The notes under the pieces were generated by a model, which saw nothing but the letters and a program-made list of their open reading frames with translations, did not search any database and was not told the origin of the DNA. From Bufo bufo (lineage: Eukaryota; Chordata; Amphibia; Anura; Bufonidae), in NCBI RefSeq assembly GCF_905171765.1, contig NC_053392.1:32604192-32668191 (forward strand): a DNA stretch of 64,000 bases. The letters are read 5' to 3'. The position numbers were made by a program, and so were the translations under genes. Below are positions 44,641 through 55,371 of this stretch, piece after piece (position 1 is the stretch's first letter; each line of letters opens with the position of its first letter).

Positions 44641-46388
44641 AAAAAGATCACTTTTGAGGGGCATGGCGAGTTCATAGAAGATTTTTTATTTTTTTGGCAC
44701 AAGCTAGCGGAAATTATTATTATTTTTTTAGTTTTTTTGTTTTTTCTTACAAAGTCTCATATTCCACTAACTTGTGACAAAAAATAAAATCTCACATGAA
44801 CTCACCATACCCCTCACGGAATCCAAATGCGTAAAAATTTTTAGACATTTATATTCCAGACTTCTTCTCATGCTTTAGGGCCCCTAAAATGCCAGGGCAG
44901 TATAAATACCCCACAAGTGACCCCATTTTGGAAAGAAGACACCCCAAGGTATTCGGTGAGGGGCATATTGAGTCCATGAAGGATTGAACTTTTTGTCACA
45001 AGTTAGCGGAAAGGGAGACTTTGTGAGAAAAAAATAAAATAAATCAATTTCCGCTAACTTGTGCCAAAAAAAAAAAAACTTCTATGAACTCGCCATGCCC
45101 CTCATTGAATACCTTGGGGTGTCTTCTTTCCAAAATGGGGTCACATGTGGGGTATTTATACTGCCCTGGCATTTTAGGGGCCCTAAAGCGTGAGAAGAAG
45201 CCTGGAATCCAAATGTCTAAAAATGCCCTCCTAAAAGGAATTTGGGCCCCTTTGCGCACCTAGGCTGCAAAAAAGTGTCACACATGTGGTATTGCCGTAC
45301 TCAGGAGAAGTTGGGCAATGTGTTTTTGGGTGTCATTTTACATATACCCATGCTGGGTGAGAGAAATATCTCTCTCAAATGACAACTTTGTATAAAAAAA
45401 ATGGGAAAAGTTGACTTTTAGAGAGATTTTTCTCTCACCCAGCATGGGTATATGTAAAAATACACCCCAAAACACATTGCCCTACTTCTTCTGAGTACGG
45501 CGATACCACATGTGTGACACTTTTATGCAGCCTAGGTGCCCAAAGGGGCCCAAATTCTAAAGAGCACCTTTAGGATTTCACAGGGCATTTTTTACACATT
45601 TGGATTCCAAATTACTTCTCACGCTTTAGGTCCCCTAAAATGCCAGGACAGTATAACTACCCCACAAGTGACCCCATTTTGGAAATAAGACACCCCAAGG
45701 TATTTCGTGATGGGCATAGTGAGTTAATGGAAGTTTTTATTTTTTGTCACAAGTTAGTGGAATATGAGACTTTATAAGGAAAAAGAAAATCATAATTTTC
45801 CGCTAACTTGTGACAAAAAATAAAAAGTTCTATGAACTCACTATGCCCATCAGCGAATACCTTAGGGTGTCTACTTTCCGAAATGGGGTCATTTGTGGGG
45901 TGTTCCTACTGTCTGGGCATTGTAGAAACTCAGGAAACATGACAGGTGCTCAGAAAGTCAGAGCTGCTTCAAAATGCGGAAATTCTAATTTTTGTACCAT
46001 AGTTTGTAAACGCTATAACTTTTACCCAAACCAATAAATATACACTTATTGCATTTTTTTTTTATCAAAGACATGTAGAAAAATAAATTTAGAGAAAAAT
46101 GTATATAGAAATGTAGTTTTATTTGAAAGATTTTACAACCGAAAGTGAAAAATGTCATTTTTTTGCAAAAATTTCGGTAAATTTCGATTAATATCAAAAA
46201 AAGGAAAAATAACAGCAATGAAATACCACCAAATGAAAGCTCTATTAGTGAGAAGAAAAGGAGGTAAAATTCATTTGGGTGGTAAGTTGTATGACCGAGC
46301 AATAAACCGTGAAAGTTGTGTAGTGCAGAATTGTAAAAAGTGGTCTCGTCATTAAGGGTGTTTAAGCTAGGGGGGCTGAAGTGGTTAA
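44640..46388. mobile_element. piggyBac-type non-autonomous fragment with right terminus
   Basis: The right end read on the minus strand starts TTAACCACTTCAGCCCC (TTAA at 46385-46388). It parallels the left end of the element at 58145 for about 250 bp (TTTATTGCTCGGTCATRCAA, CCACCCAAATGAATTTTACC). Inside are the same modules as 58600-61560, in both orientations: CACTAACTTGTGACAAAAAA, CCAAAATGGGGTCAC, CCCTGGCATTTTAGGGG and CACCCAGCATGGGTATATG. No transposase. The left terminus was not found. Confidence 0.7.
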
Positions 46389-46529
46389 AAGGACTTTTGG
46401 GTCTTTGACATGTCTTGAGAAAGAGTAATTTGCGATCACAATCTCCCTACACTCTCTGTCCCTTCCTAACAGCAGCTCTCCCTGACTCGCAATGAGACAA
46501 ACCAGCGTGACCGCGTGCTATATAGCACC

Positions 46530-46772
46530 CGATGACGTGTTCCGGCCAGCCAATCACTGTAATGCCAGTAGAAAACATGGCTAATGGCATTACAGTGATG
46601 GCAATACTTAGCAGCATGTTTATTGGCTGCTTAGAAGGTGCGAAACGTGCGGGGAAGAGACTCGAGCATGGCGCTCAAGCACATGTGGTACTTGGCCTAG
46701 CGCTCGGATCTGCCGAACATAGCGATTCTCGAGCCGAACTGGTACTCGGCCGAGCATGCTCGCTCATCACTA
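46530..46772. mobile_element. Possible MITE with hairpins
   Basis: CAATCACTGTAATGCCA and TGGCATTACAGTGATG form a hairpin at 46551-46603. The right end GAGCATGCTCGCTCATCACT resembles hAT-type termini seen elsewhere in the window. No TSD read. Confidence 0.35.
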
Positions 46773-46784
46773 TTCATGATCCAA

Positions 46785-47400
46785 TTGGATATCTGCTCTA
46801 TCAACTTTCGATGTTCTTTTCTGCGCCTACCAGGTTGATCACGGTTAGCCACGAATCAGGGTTTCACGCCGGAGAGGGAGCATGAGAAAGAGAGACCAGA
46901 TCCAAGGGAGATCAATGGATGGAATTTAATTGTGATCGAGAGGAAATGTAGGAGAAGCTATTAAAACTGAAGAATTGAAGTAAAGTAGGGGGCGCGCGGT
47001 AATTACCCACTCCCGACTCGGGGAGGTAGTGACGATAAATAACAATACAGGACTCTTAAGATGTCCTGTTATTTGAATGATTAAATAAAAATTACAGGGA
47101 ATTTCACTGCGGTATTTTGGATTAGGAAACGTTAGCCAGGAGAGGCCCTGCTGCCGCTTTGTTGACTCTAGATAACTTCTGCCTTCTGCGTCCACCATCC
47201 ATTTGGATATCTTCTCTATCAACTTTCGATGTTCTTTTCTGAGCCTACCATGTTGATCACGGTTAAGGGCGAATCAGGGTTCCATGCCGGAGAGGGTGCG
47301 TGAGAAAGAGAGACCACATCCAAGGGAGATAAATGGATGAAATTTTATTTTGATCGAGAGGAAATATGGGAAAAGTTATTAAAGCAGAACGATCGAAGAA
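46785..47400 (+). pseudogene. 18S rRNA-derived tandem sequence
   Basis: Blocks match eukaryotic 18S rRNA in sense orientation and correct order: TCTATCAACTTTCGATG (46798 and 47216), AATCAGGGTT, CCGGAGAGGG, AGAAA, CCACATCCAAGG, AATTACCCACTCCCGAC at 47001, GGGGAGGTAGTGACGA and AATAACAATACAGGACTC. TGACTCTAGATAAC (47163) then leads into a second, partial copy. The period is about 418 bp. Between the CCAAGG block and the GCGCGC block about 75 bp of non-rRNA sequence is present. It is degenerate, not a working rRNA gene. Confidence 0.75.
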
Positions 47401-47486
47401 AAGGGCCAATTAAAGACGAATTTTAGAAATTGAAGTCTCTGTCACCTATGTAGAGTAGGGGTTTTTCATTGCTAGAAATGGGTTAG

Positions 47487-48236
47487 AGGGAGTTTATCAC
47501 CAGATTTTGAACTTATAGACCGCTTACATAGCGCTCTAGCATAGCAGTCTATGATTCTAATGATACCTTTGATGTTTTCTTGTGAAGTTCCCCCAAGGCA
47601 AAAATTTACTTTTATTCATATATAAATTAGGGCTCGCAAGTGCACCTCATTGGTGCCCAGGCTGTTCTGCCTCTTTTCGTATTATCCCAGCCCCAGCCTC
47701 TTCCTCTGCCCACCCCGCTCTTCCTTTGCGTCCTCCTTCTCTGTAGCGAGATCCCGTGCCTGCGATATCCATTGCTTGGTCGGGGCATGCACACTGCGAT
47801 GCCCAATGTGGGTGTCTCTGGTCCGCCTCCTCGCCGCTGTTTCTCGCCGTTGGCCAGCTCCTGCGCAGTAACTACTGCGATGCCGTGCCCACAATGGGCA
47901 TCGCAGTGCACTTGCCCCGGCCAAGCAATGGATGGCGCAGGCGCGGGATCTCGCTGCAGAGAAGGAGAATGCAAAGGAAGAGCGGGGCGGGGAGAGGAAG
48001 AGGCTGGGGCGGGGATATGACAAAAAGAGGCAGAACAGCCTGGGCACCAACGAGGTGAACGCTGCCCCTGGGCACTTGCGAGCCCTAATTTACATATGAA
48101 TAGAAGTCCATTTTTGCCTTGGGGGAACTTCACAAGAAAACATCAAAGGTACCATTAGAATCATAGACTACTATGCTAGAGCGCTATGTAATCGGTCTAT
48201 AAGGTCAAAATCTGGTGACAGACTCCCTTTAATGTC
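47487..48236. mobile_element. Foldback element, about 750 bp
   Basis: Almost the whole element is an inverted repeat: GGAGTTTATCACCAGATTTT to the left and its near-complement ending GGTGACAGACTCCCTTT. Inner arms contain TTGCCTTGGGGGAACTTCAC in one orientation and GTGAAGTTCCCCCAAGGC in the other. The GC-rich centre (about 47640-48060) explains the long overlapping frames on both strands, which are not genes. Confidence 0.75.
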
Positions 48237-48239
48237 ACC

Positions 48240-51110
48240 CACCAATTGAACAGATACATTTTAAAAATTTTGGTCCCTGTCACCTATGCAGAGCAGGAGT
48301 TTATTCATGTCAAAAATTATAAAATGTCAACCCAAGAATGTAACAGAAAAATTTGTGAAATTTATTAACCTGTCTACTAGATAGAGCAGGGGTCTATCAC
48401 AGCCAAAAATTGTTGACTGTCACCCGAAAATGTAAAAGAAAAATTAGTGAAATTTATTAAGCTGTCAACTAGGTAAAGCAGGGGTATATCACAGCCAAAA
48501 AATGGTTAATTTCACCCGAAAATGTAACAGACAAATTAGTGATTTTTTTTACCTGTCTACTAGGTATAGCAGGGGTATATCACACCCGAAACTAGGGGAA
48601 TTTCACCCGAAAATGTAACAGACAAATTCATGAATTTTTTTGCCTGTCTACTAGGTATAGCAGTGGTATATCACACACAAAAAATTGGTGAATTTCACCC
48701 GAAAGTTTAACAGACAAATTAATGTTTTTTTTTTACCTGTCTACTAGGTATAGCAGTGGTATATCACACCCAAAAATTGGTGAGTTTCACCTGAAAATGT
48801 AACAGACAAATTTGGGAATTTTTTTTAACCTATCTACTGGGTATAGCAGTAGTATAAAACACCCAAAAATTGATGAATTTCACCTGAAAATGTAACAGAC
48901 AAATTTGTGATTTTTTTTGTACCTGTCTACTAGGTATAGGAGTGGTATATCACACCCAAAAATTGGTGAATTTCACCTGAAAATGTAACAGACAAATTAG
49001 TGAATTTTTTTAACCTGTCTACTAGGTAGAGCAGTGGTATGTCACACCCCAAAAAATTTGAATTTCACCCAAAAATGTAACAGACAAATTTGTGAATTTT
49101 TTAAACCTGTCTTCTAGGTATAGCAGTGGTATATCACACCCAAAAACTGGTGAATTTCACCTGAAAATGTAACAGACAAATTTGTGAATTTTTTTAACCT
49201 GTCTACAAGGTATAGCAGTGGTATATCACACCCAAAAATTGCTAAATTTCACCCTAAAATGTAACAGACAAATTAGTGCTTTTTTTTTAACCTGAATACT
49301 AGGTATGGGAGTGATATATCACACCCAAAAATTGGTGAATATTACCAAAAAATGGAACAGGCAAATTTGTGATTTTTTTTTACCTGTCTACTAGATATAG
49401 GAGTGGTATATCACACCCAAATATTGGTGAATTTAACCTGAAAATATAACAGACAAATTAGTGATTTTTTTTACCTGTCTACTAGGAATAGCAGGGGTAT
49501 ATCACACCCGAATCTAGGGGAATTTCACCCGAAAATGTAACAGACAAATTCATGAATTTTTTTGCCTGTCTACTAGGTATTGCAGTGGTATATCACACAC
49601 AAAAAATTGGTGAATTTCACCCGAAAGTTTAACAGACAAATTAATGCATTTTTTTTACCTGTCTACTAGGTATAGCAGTGGTATATCACACCCAAAAATT
49701 GGTGAATTTCACCTGAAAATGTAACAGACAAATTTGTGAATTTTTTTTAACCTATCTACTGGGTATAGCAGTAGTATAAAACACCCAAAATTGATGAATT
49801 TCACCTGAAAATGTAACAGACAAATTTGTGATTTTTTTGTACCTGTCTACTAGGTATAGGAGTGGTATATCACACCCAAAAATTGGTGAATTTCACCTGA
49901 AAATTTAACAGACAAATTAGTGAATTTTTTTAACCTGTCTACTAGGTAGAGCAGTGGTATTTCACACCCAAAAACTGGTGAATTTCACCTGAAAATGTAA
50001 CAGACAAATTTGTGAATTTTTTTAACCTGTCTACAAGGTATAGCAGTGGTATATCACACCCAAAAATTGCTAAATTTCACCCTAAAATGTAACAGACAAA
50101 TTAGTGCTTTTTTTAACCTGAATACTAGGTATGGGAGTGATATATCACACCCAAAAATTGGTGAATAGTACCAAAAAATGGAACAGGCAAATTTGTGATT
50201 TTTTTTTACCTGTCTACTAGATATAGGAGTGGTATATCACACCCAAATATTGGTGAATTTAACCTGAAAATATAACAGACAAATTCGCGAATTTTCTTTG
50301 TCTGTCTACTAGGTACAGGAGTGGTATATCACACCCAAAAATTGGTGAATTTCACCTGAAAATGTAAAAGACAAATTAGTGAATTTTTATAACCTGTCTA
50401 CTAGGTATAGCAGTGGTATATCACACCCTAAAATTGGTGAATTTCATCCAAAAATGTAACAGACAAATTAGTGAATTTTTTTAACCTGTCTACTAGGTAT
50501 AGCAGTAGTATATCACACCCAAAAATTGGTGAATTTCACACGAAAATGTAACAGCCAAATTTGTGAATTTTCTTTACCTGCCTACTAGGTATAGGAGTGG
50601 TATATCACACCCAAAAATTGGTGAATTTCACCTGAAAATGTATAAGACAAAGTAGTGATTTTTTTTTTAACCTGTCCACTAGGTATAGGAGTGGTATATC
50701 ACACCCAAAAATTGCTAAATTTCACCCTAAAATGTAACAGACAAATTAGTGATTTTTTTAACCTGAATACTAGGTATAGGAGTGATATAACACACCCAAA
50801 AATTGGTGAATATTATCAAAAAATGGAACAGACAAATTTGTGATTTTCTTTTAACTGTCTACTAGGTATAGGGGTGGTATATCACACCCAAATATTGGTG
50901 AATTTAACCTGAAAATATAACAGACAAATTAGTGAATTTTTTCAACTTGTCTACTATGTATAGCCGTGGTATATCACACCCAAAAATTTGTGAATTTCAG
51001 CTGAAAATGTAATAGACAAATTAGTGATTTTTTTTTAACCTGTCTACTAGGTATAGGAGTGGTATATCACACCCAAAAATTGGTGAATTTCACCTGAAAA
51101 TGTAACATAA
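48240..51110. repeat. Minisatellite, unit about 92 bp, roughly 30 copies
   Basis: The unit contains TGTAACAGACAAATT, a T-run, ACCTGTCTACTAGGTATAGC, GTGGTATATCACACCC and AAAAATTGGTGAATTTCACC. A higher-order duplication with a period of about 922 bp is visible (variant unit ACCCGAAACTAGGGG at 48585 against ACCCGAATCTAGGGG at 49507, with matching neighbours). The array stops exactly where the ORF at 51588-51067 begins to diverge from it. Confidence 0.92.
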
Positions 51111-51588
51111 GTGGTTGGGCGTCAGTGCGCTCAATATCTTCCACTTCTGGGGCAGGGCTTTGTGGATGGCCCTGGGAAACCCTGCTAGCAGAGTCATCAA
51201 AAAGCAGAAGAGACTGGTACATGACTTGGGGCTCAGACTGCTTGGCTGATTTGCAAGGGGGTGAGGTGAAAGACTGATGGAGATCGGCTGCAGGTGCCAA
51301 CTCTGGTCTTTCAGCAGGAGACTGAATGGGAGACAATGTGAAGGAACTGGAGGCACTGTCAGCATCCCAATCTACTATCGCCTGTACTTGTTCTGGCCTC
51401 ACCATTCGTAGAGCCGCATTCGGCCCTACCAAATAACGCTGAAGGTTCTGTCGCCTACTCGCACCTGAGGAAGGTGTTTCACTTGTGCTTGTAGCTGGCA
51501 CATATTGACCACGTCCTCTCCCTGCAACAGGAGCTCGACCAGCAGCACCACGACCGGGGCCACATCCCTTATTTGACACTCTCCTCAT
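51067..51588 (-). CDS. Unidentified ORF between two minisatellites
   Basis: ATG at 51588 (MRRVSNKGCGPGRG) opens about 173 codons on the minus strand. The start is Arg/Gly-rich (GRGAAGRAPVAGRGRGQ), the middle has RYLVGPNAALRMVRPEQVQA and DWDADSASSS, and the rest is Ser/Pro/Glu-rich. The final 15 or so codons come from the adjoining minisatellite, so the true 3' end is probably a splice site or lost. I do not recognise the protein. The position inside subterminal-type repeats suggests the surviving exon of a DNA transposon (compare the acidic N-terminal exon of the hAT at 24747-25340). Confidence 0.45.
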   Translation of the reverse strand: MRRVSNKGCGPGRGAAGRAPVAGRGRGQYVPATSTSETPSSGASRRQNLQRYLVGPNAALRMVRPEQVQAIVDWDADSASSSFTLSPIQSPAERPELAPAADLHQSFTSPPCKSAKQSEPQVMYQSLLLFDDSASRVSQGHPQSPAPEVEDIERTDAQPLMLHFQVKFTNFWV

Positions 51589-51599
51589 ATTTCTCAAAT

Positions 51600-52890
51600 T
51601 TAGGATCTTGCCCAAAATGGGTGTTTTTTTTAATAACAGAATAGAACAACAGTACCTAAAAGGTGTATCTCACACGTACAGATGCAGACAAGGCCGCAAA
51701 TTAGGATTTTTGCCCAAAATGGGTGTTTTTTTTTATACCAGAATAGCACAGCAGTATCTAAAGTGTGTGTCTCACACGTACAGAAGCAGACAAGGCTGAA
51801 AATTAGGATTTTTCCCCAAAATGGGTGTTTATTTAATACCAGAATAGCACAGCAGTATGTAAAGGGTGTATCTCACAATGACAGATGCAGAAAAGGCTGC
51901 AAATTAAGATTTTTGCCCTAAATGGGTGTTTCTTTTAATAGCAGAATAGAACAACAGTATCTAAAGGGTGTATCTCACACGTACAGATGCAGACAAGGCA
52001 GCAAATTAAGAATTTAGCCTAAAATGGGTGTTTTTTTTTATACTAGAATATCACAGCAGTATCTAAAGCGTGTATCTCACACTGACAGATGCAGACAAGG
52101 CTGCAAATTAAATATTTTGCCCTAAATGGGTGTTTTTTAAAACCCAGAAAATTATAGGTTTATTTCTAGCTTAAATTTCACACTGACTAATGCGGTAGAG
52201 ACCCCAGATGGAAGGTTTTGCAAAATAATTGGTGTTTTTTAAAACCCAGAAAATTATTGAAGTATTTCAAGCTTGTTTTAAGTATAACATATGCAGTAAA
52301 TAGTGCAATATTAAGTACTTTAGCCAAAAAGGGTGTTTTTTTAATAACAAAATATGATAGCAGTATATAACGCTTGAATTTGACACTGACAGATGCAGCA
52401 AGTGCTGTAAAATTTAGTATTTTGCCCAAAATTTGTGTTTTTTAAAACCCAGAAAATTATAGCTGTATATGTAGCTTAAATTGCACACTAACTAATGCGG
52501 CAAAGGCCCAAGATGGAGGGTATTGCCAAAAATGGGTGTTTTTTAAAACCCAGAAAATTGTAGAAGTATTTCAAGCTTGTTTTTAACCATCACAGATGCA
52601 GCACAGGCTGAAATATTAAGTACTTTGCCCCAAAATGGGTGTTTTTTTACTAACAGAATATGACAGCTGTATATAACGCTTGAATTTCACACGTACAGAT
52701 GCAGCAAGGGCTGTAAAATTGAGTATTTTGCCCAAAAAGGGTGTTTTTTAAATCCCAGAAAATTATTGCTGTATTTATAGCTTAAATTGCACACTGACTA
52801 ATGCTGCAAAGGCATCAGATGTTGGATATTGCCAAAAATGGGTGTTTTTTTTAAACCCAGATTATTATTGCAGTATTTCAAGCTTGGATT
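51600..52890. repeat. Second minisatellite, unit about 105-110 bp
   Basis: The unit contains AAAATGGGTGTTTTTT, AGAATAGCACAGCAGTAT, TATCTCACACGTACAGATGC and AGACAAGGCTGCAAATTA. From about 52130 a variant with AAAACCCAGAAAATTAT alternates with the first type. About 12 units. Non-coding. Confidence 0.88.
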
Positions 52891-53222
52891 TGAATGTCAC
52901 AAAAGCACATATGCAGTGCTGGTGCACTGAGCTTGCATAAAATGGCCGCCGCCGCCCACCTAACTAACAGATGGATAAAAGTTATTTTTCTCTGTCACAG
53001 GGCTCAGGGCAGTGTAAAAAGATTCTGCACTGCACCCACAAAACTAAATCTATGTAGATCTTTGGGTTAACAAGTAGAGTTGAGCGGACACCTAGATGTT
53101 TGGGTTCGACGAGTTCGGGCGAACTTGAAAAAAAAGTTCGGGTTCGGGCCCCGAACTTGACCCGAACTTGACCCCGAACCCCATTGAAGTCAATGGGGAC
53201 CCGAACTTTTGGGCACTAAAAT
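52891..53222. mobile_element. hAT-like terminus fragments
   Basis: TAGAGTTGAGCGGACACC at 53074 resembles the TAGAGATGAGC end of the hAT at 21537. It is followed by direct and inverted repeats of TTCGGGTTCGGG / CCCGAACTTGACCCGAAC. This looks like the end of another hAT family that is interrupted at about 53223. Confidence 0.4.
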
Positions 53223-54120
53223 GGCTCTAAAATAGTCCTGGAAAGGGCTAGAGCAGCGGTCCCCAACCGCCGGGCCGCGGCCCAGGACCGGGCCCTGGAT
53301 GAGACTATGCCGGGCCGCAGAGGAACGCAGAGGAACTGGAAGCGCATGCGCGCCCGACGCAAAAAAAAAAATGTAAGTCAGTGGAGAAGGAGGGAGGGAC
53401 GGAGGCTTGAGGATCCCTCCCTCCCATGACGCGGCCGCCGCAGAGCCCAATACAATGAGCTGGCTCTGAGGCGCCGCACCACTGCCACCAATGAATAGGT
53501 CTATTAAAGTAGGGGGAGGGCTTTCTTCCTGGTCTGTCTTCCCTAACAGTGCGCACGCTCTTCTCCCGCCCGTTTATTACACTGTGAATGCGGCCGGCCA
53601 GTACAGCGTATCCGACAGTGACACGAGACCACGCTGTGTCAGGTGTGCTGGAGACATTGGTGGGTGCCCTGGCTGCTGGTGGTGCGGTTTTTGGGGGGGA
53701 AGGGTGAGCGCGGGACCCTCGTTTAATAATAGACTTGCCTGGATGTGGGACTGGCAATGTGAAGCCGCCCTGTAACCATGAGGGCGCCTGTGGCCGCGTT
53801 ACTTGTGCTTTTCTCACAGTGCCTGTTAAAAATGAAAGTGGTAACCCAGTTACTACAGTCAACGCCAGATGTGAACAGAAAAACCTGCTGCAAAAACCGC
53901 ATGATTTTAAATGCAGATTTGACATGGTTTTAAAATCCACCCACAGGTCAATTTCTGTGTGGACCCCAACCCCATCCCAAATTCCTGATTTTGGCTGAGG
54001 TTTGGTGTACTGCAGATTTCCCCTCCACACACAAATCCTTTGCTAGGGCCACATGCACATGGTGCGTACTGCAGTTATTTTGCGCATCAGTTAGGCCTCA
54101 TTCACATGACAGTTTCAGTG
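53223..54120. other. GC-rich mosaic, no gene
   Basis: Starts with GCGGTCCCCAACCGCCGGGC, similar to hAT-type MITE ends. A related block CGACGGTCCCCTACCCAGGA lies at about 55353. The 241-codon minus-strand frame across 53305-54030 shows no protein family features, so I do not call it. Confidence 0.35.
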
Positions 54121-54187
54121 TGCAGTGTCCCACTCGGTGAAGGTCGTGGGCACTTCAAACTGTTGTATATGCCTATCTATGCCTATC
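54121..54187 (+). repeat. Fragment of a cold-shock-family LTR start
   Basis: TGCAGTGTCCCACTCGGTGA is close to the LTR-like start at 1877 (TGCAGTGTCCCACTCAGTGA) and continues with similarity for about 60 bp. It is cut by the foldback element at 54188. Confidence 0.4.
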
Positions 54188-55351
54188 TAAGGGTACTGTC
54201 ACACTAGCGTTGTTTGAATCCAGCGGGAAATTCCATCGCCGGAACTGCCCGCCGATCTGGAAAAACGTGTGAAAACGGATTACATTTGAATCCTGATCAG
54301 GATTCTGATCACAATGAAAAAATGCATTGGAAAAAACAGATCCGCCATTTATGGACTTAAACTTTTTTTTTTTCACATTTTTCGGGTTTAACATGCAAAA
54401 GTGGGATCACACGGCACTAATGCAAGTCAATGGGGAAAATGCCGGATCCGACGTTTAATCAAAGTGTTCCGGATTTTTGGAGGTAAAAATACAACATGCT
54501 ACAGTTTTCTGAAAAGCCTGAACAGTAAAAAAGACTGAACTGATGCATCCTGAACGGATTGCTCTCCATTCAGAATGCATGGGGATAAAACTGATCAGTT
54601 CTTTTCTGGATTTGAGCCCCTAGGACGGATTCTATGCCAGAAAGAAAAACGCTAGTGTGAAAGTACCCTTATCTTTTGCCTGATCAGTCAAAAAGACTAA
54701 ACTGAAGACATCCTGATGCATCCTGAACGGATTACTCTGCATTCAGAATGCATGGGGATAAAACTGATCTGTTCTTTTCCGCCATAGAGTTCCGTCCTAG
54801 GGGCTCAATGCCGGTGTTCTGCCACTTTTCTATACCAGGACAAAAGTCTATACCCGGAAGTGATGTAGCTGCATCGGAAGTCACGTTGACGCTTTGGAAT
54901 CAGCTGGAGGAGGGGGTGTGCGCGCTGCGCAAGTGCATTCGGCTAAACTAAATATAGTAATCTGGCAGAACGCCGCGAGCCCGTAATCGACATTAATTTG
55001 TACCCTCATGGGCTCGCTTCTCTCGCCACGCATCAGGCTCGGCCTCACTGCGCTCGGCATTTGCTAAAACGAACTCTATGCCGCCATTGATAGTAAAGAA
55101 ATGGAGGGCTGGGAAAATGCAGGGGCGTTCTGCCAGATTAACATACTTTAGCCGAATGCGCTTGCGCAGCGCGCACACCCCCTCCTCCAGCTGATTCCAA
55201 CGCGTCCACGTGACTTCCGGTGCAGCTACATCACTTCCGGGTATAGACTTTTGTCCGGGTATAGAAAAGTGGCAGAACACCGGCATTGAGCCCCTAGGAC
55301 GGAACTCTATGCCGGAAAAGAAAAACGCAAGTGTGAAAGTACCCTAATGCG
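54188..55351. mobile_element. Composite foldback MITE
   Basis: Outer ends AAGGGTACTGTCACACTAGC and GCAAGTGTGAAAGTACCCT are inverted. An internal copy of the end lies at about 54650-54670. A second pair of arms, 54787-54976 and 55122-55313, is inverted (GTTCTGCCACTTTTCTATAC against GTATAGAAAAGTGGCAGAAC). Non-coding. Confidence 0.65.
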
Positions 55352-55371
55352 ACGGTCCCCTACCCAGGACC

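Noticed and set aside
46785..47100. Functional 18S rRNA gene
   Set aside because: Heavily substituted, interrupted by about 75 bp of foreign sequence, partial, and tandem with a shorter copy.
47627..48133. 168-codon minus-strand frame and similar plus-strand frames
   Set aside because: Explained by the GC-rich arms of the foldback element; the same sequence is read on both strands.
48240..52890. CRISPR-like regularly spaced repeats
   Set aside because: Units are contiguous minisatellites without unique spacers, in a vertebrate-type genome.
53305..54030. 241-codon minus-strand frame
   Set aside because: GC-rich mosaic of MITE pieces; composition-driven frame with no domain, and it crosses element boundaries.
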